A stretch of 9,616 bases of DNA from JBBIQZ01 sp037442065 (GTDB taxonomy: Bacteria > Patescibacteriota > CPR2_A > CG2-30-33-46): assembly GCA_037442065.1 (NCBI GenBank), contig JBBIQZ010000023.1:1-9616 (forward strand), in the 5' to 3' direction. Position numbers and translations under genes: made by a program. The notes under the pieces are model-generated. The model searched no databases. It was not told where the DNA came from and saw only the letters and a program-made list of their open reading frames with translations. The number at the start of each line of letters is the position of its first letter. The stretch's first letter is position 1. Shown piece after piece: positions 1 through 5,874 of the stretch.

Positions 1-307
1 CGGCATTCAGCTTCCAGCCATTAGTTGAATCATAAGTAATTGACCTATACCAACCGTCGCTTGTATAAAAGTTAGCTCCCCAAGCTGAACTTTTGTTTTT
101 ATCCGTGTCTCTTATGTTATTTACAATCTCTATTCCTTCTTGAGCCAAAAAAGAAGCTTGGGTTTTATATTTGGAAGAACTGGCGGCCACAAATGTGTTG
201 GTAATTAAACCTAAAACAGCAATTACCACAACCACAATAATCATTGTGGCAATAATCATTTCAATTAAAGTCTGGCCTTTTTGATATTTAAAATTTTTCC
301 TTTTCAT
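1..307 (-). CDS. PilV-like minor prepilin, partial (3' end off the left edge)
   Basis: Reading leftward from ATG at 307-305 gives 102 codons with no stop, so the C-terminus lies outside the window. The product starts MKRKNFKYQKGQTLIEMIIA. This is a class III signal: short basic leader, Gly11 just before the cleavage point, then QTLIE with Glu at mature position 5, then a hydrophobic helix at about residues 17-38. The sequence AQEGIEIVNNIRDT follows, which is typical of PilV-like minor pilins in CPR genomes (recalled family knowledge). Residue +1 of the mature protein would be Gln rather than the usual Phe or Met. The start lies one base after the stop of the next pseudopilin (309-932), so the two are co-transcribed. 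Likely role: minor pilin in the priming complex or pilus tip, processed by PilD, which is not in view. Pilin class is secure; the exact subfamily is inferred. Confidence 0.85.
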   Translation of the reverse strand, partial: MKRKNFKYQKGQTLIEMIIATMIIVVVVIAVLGLITNTFVAASSSKYKTQASFLAQEGIEIVNNIRDTDKNKSSAWGANFYTSDGWYRSITYDSTNGWKLNA

Positions 308-308
308 T

Positions 309-932
309 TTACTGAACCTGGATTTGCCCTGATTTAAAGTTTACAGTTACAGTTTTGATTTTAGTTGAATCATTAATGTCTGACAAAACAACAGAAACTG
401 TGGTATAGCTGGAATTGCCATCAAAAAATACCTGGCGTCCACTGATTAATTCAGAAGTTTTAAAAACTATGCTGTGAGTTCCGAAAGTATATGTTCCATT
501 TGGAGAGGCTGTTTCAATCCTTAAAATTTTTACNNNNNNNNNNNNNNNNNNNNNNNNNNNNNNNNNNNNNNNNNNNNTAGTAACTGTATCACTTCCATCA
601 TAGGTGTTTGGGGTACCTGTGGTTAAATCAGTAAAAGAAATATATTGCTGGTTTGAAGAAAGATCTATTTCCACCCCATAGCCCGAAACGTTAGAAGGAG
701 AACTAATACTAACATTTGGCTGCGGCGCCTGGGCTCTGTCTCTGGCTTGAGTTAAGGCCAATTGTATTAAGCTGGCGGCCGTATCCAGCTCGTTTGATTT
801 TTGATTAGGCACTAAACGAACCATTGTTACCCCTAAAAGAATAGCTAAAATGGCAACGACTATCACAAACTCTATTAGAGTAAACCCAGCACTTTTCGAA
901 AAGTGCTTGGTAAAGGCTTTTTGGTTTCCCAT
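309..932 (-). CDS. GspH/FimT-like pseudopilin with an internal assembly gap
   Basis: The ORF has 207 residues, about 15 of them unknown because of the N run at 534-577. The N-terminus has a prepilin signal ending in Ala15-Gly16, then Phe17-TLIE with Glu21 at mature position 5, and a hydrophobic helix to about residue 38. This is followed by QLALTQARDRAQ, the alpha-helix pattern of GspH/FimT-type pseudopilins, and a beta-rich C-terminal half ending in GQIQVQ. Both sides of the gap read in the same frame if the 44-base gap length is right. ATG at 932-930 has no clear Shine-Dalgarno sequence. A candidate promoter lies just upstream at 952-979. The next gene starts one base after the stop. A 20-bp perfect palindrome lies in the codons just before the cleavage site (888-907). 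Likely a minor pilin with roles in assembly or the tip; the function is inferred from family. Confidence 0.82.
   Translation of the reverse strand: MGNQKAFTKHFSKSAGFTLIEFVIVVAILAILLGVTMVRLVPNQKSNELDTAASLIQLALTQARDRAQAPQPNVSISSPSNVSGYGVEIDLSSNQQYISFTDLTTGTPNTYDGSDTVTXXXXXXXXXXXXXXXVKILRIETASPNGTYTFGTHSIVFKTSELISGRQVFFDGNSSYTTVSVVLSDINDSTKIKTVTVNFKSGQIQVQ
534..577. other. Assembly gap (44 N)
   Basis: A run of 44 unknown bases inside the GspH-like gene. The flanking frames agree with 44 as the gap length, so the estimate may be close to true, but about 15 residues of that protein are unknown and a repeat or small insertion could hide here. Confidence 0.99.
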
Positions 933-951
933 CTTATAATATTCTAACGCT

Positions 952-979
952 TTTATAACAAGAAACCAAATTTTGCTAA
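952..979 (-). promoter_or_regulatory. Candidate promoter of the minor pilin pair
   Basis: On the minus strand TTAGCA (979-974) and TATAAA (957-952) are separated by 16 bases, with TGT (960-958) directly before the -10, i.e. an extended -10. Transcription would start near 945, giving a leader of about 13 bases before the ATG at 932. It sits downstream of a strong terminator for the preceding pilin gene, so the minor pilins need their own promoter. The -35 lies inside a dyad (973-997). Moderate support only; the -35 match is weak. Confidence 0.45.
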
Positions 980-1008
980 GGGTCCAACCCTTAGCAAGGA
1001 TTTAGCAA
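973..1008. repeat. Operator-like dyad plus third half-site upstream of the minor pilins
   Basis: A perfect 11-bp inverted repeat, TTGCTAAGGGT (973-983) and ACCCTTAGCAA (987-997), is separated by three bases. A third copy of the half-site TTAGCAA lies at 1002-1008, exactly 11 bases after the right arm, about one helical turn. The dyad covers the -35 box of the candidate minor pilin promoter. It could be a DNA-binding site, or an RNA hairpin if the upstream transcript reads through its terminator. There is no U-run directly after the stem, so a second terminator is less likely. Confidence 0.6.
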
Positions 1009-1018
1009 TTTTAGGTAT

Positions 1019-1047
1019 AAAAAAACAGCCCCGAAGGGCTGTTTTTT
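1019..1047 (-). terminator. Rho-independent terminator of the 1049-1468 pilin, UUCG loop
   Basis: Read on the minus strand, AAAAACAGCCC (1046-1036), loop TTCG (1035-1032) and GGGCTGTTTTT (1031-1021) form a perfect 11-bp stem with a C(UUCG)G tetraloop and seven U residues at the 3' side. It begins one or two bases after the pilin stop codon at 1051-1049. The A-run on the 5' side makes it symmetrical, so it could also act on the opposite strand. This isolates the pilin transcript from the minor pilin genes downstream. Confidence 0.92.
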
Positions 1048-1048
1048 A

Positions 1049-1468
1049 TTAATTGCTTACGTTTGGTACACCTGAACCCTCTGCATTAGGGGCACTAATA
1101 GTATAGTTACAGCTTGTATCAACCGTGGTAAACCTATAGTAATAAGTAGACCCTTTTGGATCCTTAGGATAATCACTTCCAGAAAGGTAAGTACTTGGGG
1201 GATTACTATCCTTAAAAGCTAAAGCTGCTCCCTCTACAGCCGCTTTCCCTGTAATATCAACATTAGTGGCAGCATTACAGCCTCCCCCTTTTGCTTTGTA
1301 TTGTTCTATGGCTGTTCGTATTTGATTCATATCAGCACTCCTTCTACTATTTCTTGCATCAGCTGAAGAGCTCCCAATCCTAATAATTACCAATCCGGCT
1401 AAGATAGCAATGATAGCAATTACCACAATAAGTTCAATTAGGGTAAAACCTTTTGATTTATTGAACAT
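1049..1468 (-). CDS. GspG/PilA-like type IV prepilin, likely the major pilin
   Basis: The 139-residue protein has a six-residue leader ending in Lys-Gly7, then Phe8-TLIE with Glu12 at mature position 5, and a long hydrophobic helix (about 9-30). It continues with ARNSRRSADMNQIRTAIEQY, the alpha-helix signature of GspG-like pilins in CPR bacteria. The globular part contains two cysteines, Cys64 and Cys120, which could form a disulfide, and a Tyr-rich strand at 109-111. The start at 1468-1466 is preceded by a good Shine-Dalgarno sequence, GGAG (1477-1474) with five A's as spacer. The gene has its own consensus promoter (1590-1617), a leader of about 115 bases and its own strong terminator. That one-gene transcript layout is what one expects for the abundant filament subunit. 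The major-pilin role is inferred; the prepilin class is clear. Confidence 0.9.
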   Translation of the reverse strand: MFNKSKGFTLIELIVVIAIIAILAGLVIIRIGSSSADARNSRRSADMNQIRTAIEQYKAKGGGCNAATNVDITGKAAVEGAALAFKDSNPPSTYLSGSDYPKDPKGSTYYYRFTTVDTSCNYTISAPNAEGSGVPNVSN

Positions 1469-1583
1469 TTTTTCTCCGAGGTCTCGGAATATTTATCTCT
1501 TTACCGAGACGAACCCCTTACTTAAATTTTTAAGTGAGTGGCCATCAATTAAATTTTTTATTTTCGACCAAATTGTTTTTCTC
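1469..1583 (-). promoter_or_regulatory. Structured 5' leader of the major pilin candidate
   Basis: About 115 bases from the predicted transcription start to the ATG. On the minus strand GTCTCGG (1487-1481 complement set) can be paired: the plus-strand arms are GTCTCGG at 1481-1487 and CCGAGAC at 1504-1510, a 7-bp stem with a 16-base loop. The arm at 1481-1487 also has a competing, shorter pairing with the adjacent CCGAG at 1476-1480, which contains part of the GGAG ribosome binding site. A second AU hairpin has arms ACTTAAA (1520-1526) and TTTAAGT (1529-1535). A seven-codon ATG frame lies at 1545-1522. The two exclusive pairings suggest, but do not prove, control of translation. Confidence 0.45.
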
Positions 1584-1589
1584 TTTTAA

Positions 1590-1617
1590 ATTATAAAAGC
1601 TTTAATATAGCTGTCAA
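1590..1617 (-). promoter_or_regulatory. Consensus sigma-70 promoter of the major pilin candidate
   Basis: On the minus strand the -35 is a perfect TTGACA (1617-1612) and the -10 a perfect TATAAT (1595-1590), with a 16-base spacer. The -35 starts 17 bases after the pilC stop. Transcription would begin near 1583. This is by far the best promoter match in the window and implies high constitutive expression of the pilin. Confidence 0.88.
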
Positions 1618-1633
1618 TAGAAAGCTCTCATAG

Positions 1634-2848
1634 CTATTGTTTACCGACAGATCTGGTGGCGTCATACAAAGGCATAATAACTGAAGAAACCATCAAAGCA
1701 ACTAGAATTCCCATAACAACAATCAAAACCGGCTCTAAAATTCTAGATAAATTATTAATATTGTTTTCTACTTCACCTTCAAAAAAATCAGCCATTTTGC
1801 CCATCGAAGTGTCCAAAGTGCCGGTTCCCTCGCCAACCTTTACCATTTGCTTTATAATCCTTGGGAATTTTTTGGTATTCTTAAAAGCATTGATTAAACT
1901 TGAACCGTTTCTTACTTCTTGGGTTATTTTTAAAATATCTCTTTTGTAATGAATATTTCCTACCGCATCAGCAGTGATCTCTAACGCTTCTACAACCCCA
2001 ATTCCGCCAGAAATCAGGGTCGTTAAAGTGCGGGCAAAACGCGCCATATAGACCTTTTTAATAATCGGGCTGGCTAAAGGAATATTAATTTTAATAAAAG
2101 CCCAAATGTCGCCGCCACGAGGAGATTTAAAATAAATTCTTAAGAAAAATCCGGCCACAAAAATCCCTGGAATCAAAGCCCACCACCAATGGATAAAAAG
2201 TTCACTAGAAAATATTAATACTTGAGTTAGCAAAGGAAGCTTAACTCCAGCGCCTTCCAAAATAGGCTTAAGCCTAGGGATAACAAAAGAAACCATTAAA
2301 ATAGAAACAGCAATTAAAGTTGTTAGAATAAAAGCCGGATAAATCATCGCTCCTTTTATTTTGGTACGAAGTTCGTAATCTTTTTCTAATTGCTCGGCTA
2401 GCTTTAAAAGAACTACATCCAGCTTTCCTGAGGCCTCCCCGGCTTTAATCATATTTACATAAATTGTTGAAAATGTATCCGGATATTTGGCCAAAGCTTG
2501 GGAAAGCGATTCTCCACCCTCCACATCCTTAGCGGATTGGGCAATTATTTCGGCGAATTTAACATTTATTTCTTCATCAGCCAAAGTCCTTAAAGAATCA
2601 ACAATCGGCAAGCCGGCGTTAATCATTACCGAGAACTGCTTAGAGAAAATCATCAGCTGTTTTAATGAAATCTTTGAATAAGTTCTAAATAAAGCCTGGG
2701 GGCTAAAAGACTCTTTAGGTTTTATACTTACCGGAAAAACGCCTTTTTCTGCCAAAAGTTCCCCGGCCTTTTCTTCGGTAGAAACATCAATCACGCCGGT
2801 TTTTAGATTACCGTATTTATCCCTTACTTTGTAATTAAAAACTGGCAT
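1634..2848 (-). CDS. pilC: Type IV pilus inner-membrane platform protein PilC (GspF family)
   Basis: The 404-residue protein is the usual length for PilC/GspF. It opens MPVFNYKVRDKYGNLKTG, the standard PilC N-terminus. It has two T2SSF repeats at about 66-189 and 268-391, each containing the Gly-rich turn (INAGLPIVDSL near 76-86; ISGGIGVVEAL near 279-289) and the GEASG/GEGTG motif (137-141 and 339-343). Membrane segments are at about 171-190, 216-238 and 373-395. PilC is the platform in the cytoplasmic membrane that couples the PilB/PilT ATPases to pilin assembly and retraction; neither motor is in view. ATG at 2848-2846 follows AAAGGAAA, a good ribosome binding site, 13 bases after the stop of the 67-residue gene. 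It is the last gene of the pilM-pilC unit; I see no terminator between it and the pilin promoter. Confidence 0.96.
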   Translation of the reverse strand: MPVFNYKVRDKYGNLKTGVIDVSTEEKAGELLAEKGVFPVSIKPKESFSPQALFRTYSKISLKQLMIFSKQFSVMINAGLPIVDSLRTLADEEINVKFAEIIAQSAKDVEGGESLSQALAKYPDTFSTIYVNMIKAGEASGKLDVVLLKLAEQLEKDYELRTKIKGAMIYPAFILTTLIAVSILMVSFVIPRLKPILEGAGVKLPLLTQVLIFSSELFIHWWWALIPGIFVAGFFLRIYFKSPRGGDIWAFIKINIPLASPIIKKVYMARFARTLTTLISGGIGVVEALEITADAVGNIHYKRDILKITQEVRNGSSLINAFKNTKKFPRIIKQMVKVGEGTGTLDTSMGKMADFFEGEVENNINNLSRILEPVLIVVMGILVALMVSSVIMPLYDATRSVGKQ

Positions 2849-2861
2849 AATTTCCTTTCAA

Positions 2862-3065
2862 CTAATCAAGAGGAACAGAGTTATCTTTAAGATCATCTAT
2901 CTTTTTTAAGAGATTTTTATCTATAGTTAAAGAAGAACTTTGCTTAGCTTTAGGCTTTGACAAAGTTTCTAAAATCAAGGGATAGACCAGAAAATACAAA
3001 ATGCCCAAAATAACTATAATGGTTGCTAAAATAAATATTAAATTTTTATTTTTTGTTTTGTACAC
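2862..3065 (-). CDS. 67-residue single-pass membrane protein between pilO and pilC
   Basis: The start is GTG at 3065-3063, immediately after the pilO TAA with no spacer base, and GGAG in the end of pilO serves as ribosome binding site five bases upstream. The protein has a short basic N-terminus (MYKTKNKN), one hydrophobic helix at about 9-33, and a polar tail with a Lys/Ser-rich linker and the C-terminal pattern LLKKIDDLKDNSVPLD. I do not know a named family. Its place after pilO is where pilP lies in proteobacteria, and the tail (a short helix, then a VPL motif) resembles, from memory, small proteins in other CPR pil operons. A role as a reduced PilP/GspC-like partner of PilO is inference only. 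Its position inside a tight operon supports it being real and pilus-related. Confidence 0.75.
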   Translation of the reverse strand: MYKTKNKNLIFILATIIVILGILYFLVYPLILETLSKPKAKQSSSLTIDKNLLKKIDDLKDNSVPLD

Positions 3066-3593
3066 TTAAGCTCCAGAAACATTAACTTTTAAAGTAAAAG
3101 ATGTGGCCCCTTCACCTTCATTGAAAGACAAGGAAGTAATTTCTATAATTAGCTGGTTTTCTTCTAGCGTTTCTAAAAATTTCTTAAAATCATTGTTACT
3201 TCCAGATAAATTTAAAGTGGCTGTAACTTTTTCTTCATTAGTTTCTGGTGTAAAAGAAGTTATTAAAAGATTTGATTTCTTAGCGATTTTTTCAATTTGA
3301 GCCAAAAACTGCTCGGTGTCTTTCTGATTTTTTGCTATTTTATCTAAAACTGCAACTTCGGATGATAAATTAGGAAATTCATCTTTTAATTTAGAAAATT
3401 GATCTAGACTAATATTTACTCCGCTTAAATTATCTTTCTTGGTTTGAATTTCTTTCTCTTGGCGCAAAATGAAACTATAAAAAGGAGAAAGGACAAAATA
3501 AGAAATTAGCAAAATAGAAAAGAAAGTAAGCAAATTTAATAAAGGTAGATGTTTTTGGAATTGCTCTAAATTTATTTTATCTTGAATTTTCAT
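3066..3593 (-). CDS. pilO: Type IV pilus alignment protein PilO
   Basis: The 175-residue protein has a short cytoplasmic N-terminus (1-17), one membrane helix at about 18-40, a coiled-coil stretch at about 43-100 (many Lys/Glu, ending FLAQIEKIAKKSNL), and a beta-rich C-terminal domain (TATLNLSGSNNDFKKFLETLE) that fits the ferredoxin-like fold of PilO. PilO pairs with PilN to form the periplasmic/extracytoplasmic part of the alignment complex. ATG at 3593-3591 overlaps the pilN TGA as ATGA (3593-3590), so translation is coupled. The stop directly abuts the GTG start of the next gene. Sequence identity within this family is low, so the call rests on topology plus position. Confidence 0.88.
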   Translation of the reverse strand: MKIQDKINLEQFQKHLPLLNLLTFFSILLISYFVLSPFYSFILRQEKEIQTKKDNLSGVNISLDQFSKLKDEFPNLSSEVAVLDKIAKNQKDTEQFLAQIEKIAKKSNLLITSFTPETNEEKVTATLNLSGSNNDFKKFLETLEENQLIIEITSLSFNEGEGATSFTLKVNVSGA

Positions 3594-4111
3594 TTACTTA
3601 CCATTTCTTTAGTTGCCTTAAAAGCTAAAGAAAAGTTTACGTTTTGGCCTTGAGTAGACATTGATTTTACTGTTGTTTCTAAAAAACCTTCTTTTTTAAG
3701 GGTTTTTAGGAATCGGGAAACTTCGGCAATTCCATCCTGAGTTTGCCCTCCTAAAGTTACTAAGAAACTTTCGTCCACTTGAATATTGGAGATTTTAATC
3801 TTATCCGTACTTAAACTATTCAATTTATCAAAAAGCTTGGAAAAATAAGTATGGTTTTCTAAAATATTTAGCGCCGGGTGGGATCTATATTTTTCAAAAG
3901 TTTCTTTAAAATCTCTTAGGGAATCTTCTTTATCTTTTAAGGCTTGATTTTGGGATTCTATATCCTTAAGCTTTAAAGTATCTAAAAAATATCTTGCTCC
4001 TAAAGTTATCGACAACAAAGCAAAAGTTAAAAAAGAAATAACCAATGTTTTTACAAACGCCGGCTTAACATTGACCCTTTTTTCTTCTTGTGGGATAAGA
4101 TTGATCCTCAA
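3590..4111 (-). CDS. pilN: Type IV pilus assembly protein PilN, TTG start
   Basis: The 173-residue protein begins MRINLIPQEEKR. The INLIP motif is the conserved N-terminal segment of PilN that inserts in PilM. A membrane helix at about 20-42 is followed by a coiled coil (about 45-75) and a ferredoxin-like domain with the pattern IKISNIQVDES and VSRFLKTLKKEGF, typical of PilN. The start codon is TTG at 4111-4109, five bases after GAGG; the INLIP motif directly after it and a stop in the only nearby upstream ATG frame fix this start. The gene lies 30 bases after pilM and overlaps pilO by four bases. It links cytoplasmic PilM to PilO across the membrane. Confidence 0.93.
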   Translation of the reverse strand: MRINLIPQEEKRVNVKPAFVKTLVISFLTFALLSITLGARYFLDTLKLKDIESQNQALKDKEDSLRDFKETFEKYRSHPALNILENHTYFSKLFDKLNSLSTDKIKISNIQVDESFLVTLGGQTQDGIAEVSRFLKTLKKEGFLETTVKSMSTQGQNVNFSLAFKATKEMVSK

Positions 4112-4141
4112 TTTTTCCTCAAGGTTATCAAACCATAATCC

Positions 4142-5137
4142 TTAAGCCATTGCAAGACCACAAGCTACAGCAAAGCGAGGCCCCATTTTAACTAATTGCT
4201 CCGAATTTTTAATTCCCGAGCAATCGATTTTAGCCCAAGGATTAGCAACTTTTACTTCCAATGATATAGCCTGCGACAAGTAATCAACTAAGTTAGGAAT
4301 ATTAATACAACCGCCGGCAACATAAACTTTGGAAATTTCTTTTTTTGTCTTTTCTAGAAAATAATTAGAAAGTCTTTTAAACTCTGAGACTACAGTTTCC
4401 GCTGAAGGCTTTAGGGCTTTGTAAACCTCACCCTTTCTTTTAGACTTTAAAAATCCGCATTCATAAAGAATTTTCTTTTTATTTTCCGATTCTTTCCCAA
4501 TACCGGCCAAAGACCTAACCATCTCGTTTTCGCCAACTTTTAAGTTCCTAACAACCTTTAAATTGCCACTTTCAACTAAACTGCAGGTAGAAAAACTTAC
4601 CCCCAAATGAATGATAATAGCATCTTCGCCTTCGTTAGTAAGTGAACGAGTTAAAGCAACGGGTTCTATTTCTAAAGTTATGGGGTTAAGGCCACTTGTT
4701 TTTAAAATATTTAAATATTTATTAACCAAATCTTTAGGTGTAGTAACTAAAAAAATCTCTAGGCCGTTTTTTTGATCTATTACTTCCCAACTTGCTACTT
4801 TTTTTTCGGGGTAATCGCCAACTTGTTTCTTAATTTCCCATTTCATGGCATAGGCTAATTCGTTTTCCGGCATTTGAGGAAGATTTAAGACGGCTGTGAA
4901 AACCTCTTCTGAAGGAATAGCTGAAGAAACATTATTTGTATGACACCCGGCATCTTTTATGAGGTTTTTAAGATAAGAAGAAAGAGTTGATAAACCCTCT
5001 TCGCTTTCCGAAGATAAAAGCCTTTGAGGAAGGATCGTCTCCCCTAAAGATTTTAGAAAGAATCTTCCCCTTTTTCTTTCTAATCCAACTAACTTCAAAG
5101 ACCCCGAACCGATATCTATACCTAATAACGATTTCAT
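4142..5137 (-). CDS. pilM: Type IV pilus actin-like ATPase PilM
   Basis: The 331-residue protein has the FtsA/MreB-like fold of PilM. The first phosphate loop is GIDIGSGSLKLVGL (6-19). LAYAMKWEIKKQ (95-106) is the characteristic PilM segment of subdomain 1C. The second phosphate loop region IIIHLGVSFST (174-184) has His where most family members have Asp. The adenosine motif is VYVAGGCINIPNLVDYL (271-287), and the protein ends AVACGLAMA. PilM is a cytoplasmic ring protein that binds the PilN N-terminus and couples it to the motors. ATG at 5137-5135 has no clear ribosome binding site. A candidate promoter is at 5162-5190, but the upstream transpeptidase gene ends only 59 bases away without a terminator, so read-through is also likely. 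Confidence 0.95.
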   Translation of the reverse strand: MKSLLGIDIGSGSLKLVGLERKRGRFFLKSLGETILPQRLLSSESEEGLSTLSSYLKNLIKDAGCHTNNVSSAIPSEEVFTAVLNLPQMPENELAYAMKWEIKKQVGDYPEKKVASWEVIDQKNGLEIFLVTTPKDLVNKYLNILKTSGLNPITLEIEPVALTRSLTNEGEDAIIIHLGVSFSTCSLVESGNLKVVRNLKVGENEMVRSLAGIGKESENKKKILYECGFLKSKRKGEVYKALKPSAETVVSEFKRLSNYFLEKTKKEISKVYVAGGCINIPNLVDYLSQAISLEVKVANPWAKIDCSGIKNSEQLVKMGPRFAVACGLAMA

Positions 5138-5161
5138 TTTTGTGCTAAATTAACTAATTTA

Positions 5162-5190
5162 ATTTTAGCTAAACATAAACTTAAAGTAAA
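5162..5190 (-). promoter_or_regulatory. Candidate promoter of the pilM-N-O-x-C unit
   Basis: On the minus strand TTTACT (5190-5185) and TAAAAT (5167-5162) are spaced by 17 bases. The predicted start is near 5155, giving a leader of about 18 bases before pilM. The -10 matches five of six bases, the -35 four of six. In such AT-rich DNA this is only moderate evidence. Confidence 0.45.
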
Positions 5191-5196
5191 CAATTG

Positions 5197-5874
5197 TTAA
5201 TGGACGTAAACTGGATCACCGATGTTGGCCCAATCGTAAATTGCTTTAGCCGGTCCCACGCCAAGCCTTATGCAGCCATGCGAAACAGCTCTTCCTAATA
5301 AATTTGCTCCTTCTTTGTAGCCATTAGGGTATTCCGGCAATTCGTGAATGCCATAACCGTTCCAATTTATAGCCATCCACCAAGGCATATAGAGATTGTA
5401 CTCTTTAGAATAAGCCCTAGAAATTTTATTTTTTATAGACTGCATTCCCGTAGGAGTGGGGTAATTCCAGGCGCCTGTTGAAACTTTAAATCGATAAACC
5501 GCCTGACGGTCTTGGAAAGCAGTTAAGGTTTGGGTTTTAAAATCCACATCAATATATTTGCCATCCATTATGGGCTCGATATTAGCTATTCTTAGCCTTT
5601 CTTCATCTCTCTTTTTTTGCTCTTCGGCTTTAACCTTTTTAACCGCCTCTTTGGCTTTCTGGGAGATATTTTTAAAATTTATCACTTTAGAATCGAAGAC
5701 TCCGGGAATATATGACCCTTCTTTTGTGTTTTCCAAGTTATCAATAATCGGCTGAGATTCTTGGTAAAAATCTTGAGTAAATTTTAAAACATTAGGCAAA
5801 TAAGCAAAGGATGCCCCGGCTTTCTGCGGCAAGAAAAATATCAAAATTGAAAATAGAAGGAAAAATTTTTTCAT
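5197..5874 (-). CDS. Secreted L,D-transpeptidase (YkuD domain)
   Basis: The 225-residue protein has a Sec signal peptide (MKK, hydrophobic 4-16, likely cleavage near Ala-Gly-Ala-Ser at 19-22). A Lys/Glu-rich, probably coiled-coil linker spans about 68-97, and the YkuD domain about 106-225. The catalytic motif is complete: His177 (GIHEL) and Ser198-His-Gly-Cys201-Ile-Arg203 (SHGCIRLG). The substrate strand STGAWNYPTPTG (132-143) is also typical. Such enzymes form 3-3 peptide cross-links in peptidoglycan or attach proteins to it, outside the membrane. ATG at 5874-5872 overlaps the stop of the EamA-type gene as ATGA, so the two are coupled. It lies directly upstream of pilM, so the pilus operon may be co-transcribed with it. 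A role in opening or fixing the wall around the pilus is inference. Confidence 0.94.
   Translation of the reverse strand: MKKFFLLFSILIFFLPQKAGASFAYLPNVLKFTQDFYQESQPIIDNLENTKEGSYIPGVFDSKVINFKNISQKAKEAVKKVKAEEQKKRDEERLRIANIEPIMDGKYIDVDFKTQTLTAFQDRQAVYRFKVSTGAWNYPTPTGMQSIKNKISRAYSKEYNLYMPWWMAINWNGYGIHELPEYPNGYKEGANLLGRAVSHGCIRLGVGPAKAIYDWANIGDPVYVH

Noticed and set aside
1522..1545. Seven-codon upstream ORF in the pilin leader
   Set aside because: No Shine-Dalgarno sequence and no codon bias; a seven-codon frame is expected by chance in 115 bases.
1656..1949. Open plus-strand frame inside pilC (97 codons)
   Set aside because: It is antisense to the conserved second T2SSF repeat of pilC, has no ribosome binding site or recognisable motif, and is explained as a shadow frame. 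The same holds for plus frames at 2487-2681, 3103-3300, 5558-5755, 8594-8812, 9048-9242 and 9275-9460.
3590..3593. TGA recoded to glycine, as in some CPR lineages
   Set aside because: TGA ends pilN and the EamA-type gene exactly in ATGA overlaps with the next start, and no long gene here has an in-frame TGA, so the standard bacterial code fits.
5187..5200. Near-palindrome around AACAATTGTT at the transpeptidase stop as a terminator
   Set aside because: The stem is a 10-bp palindrome with no loop and no following U-run on the minus strand, so it would not terminate transcription.
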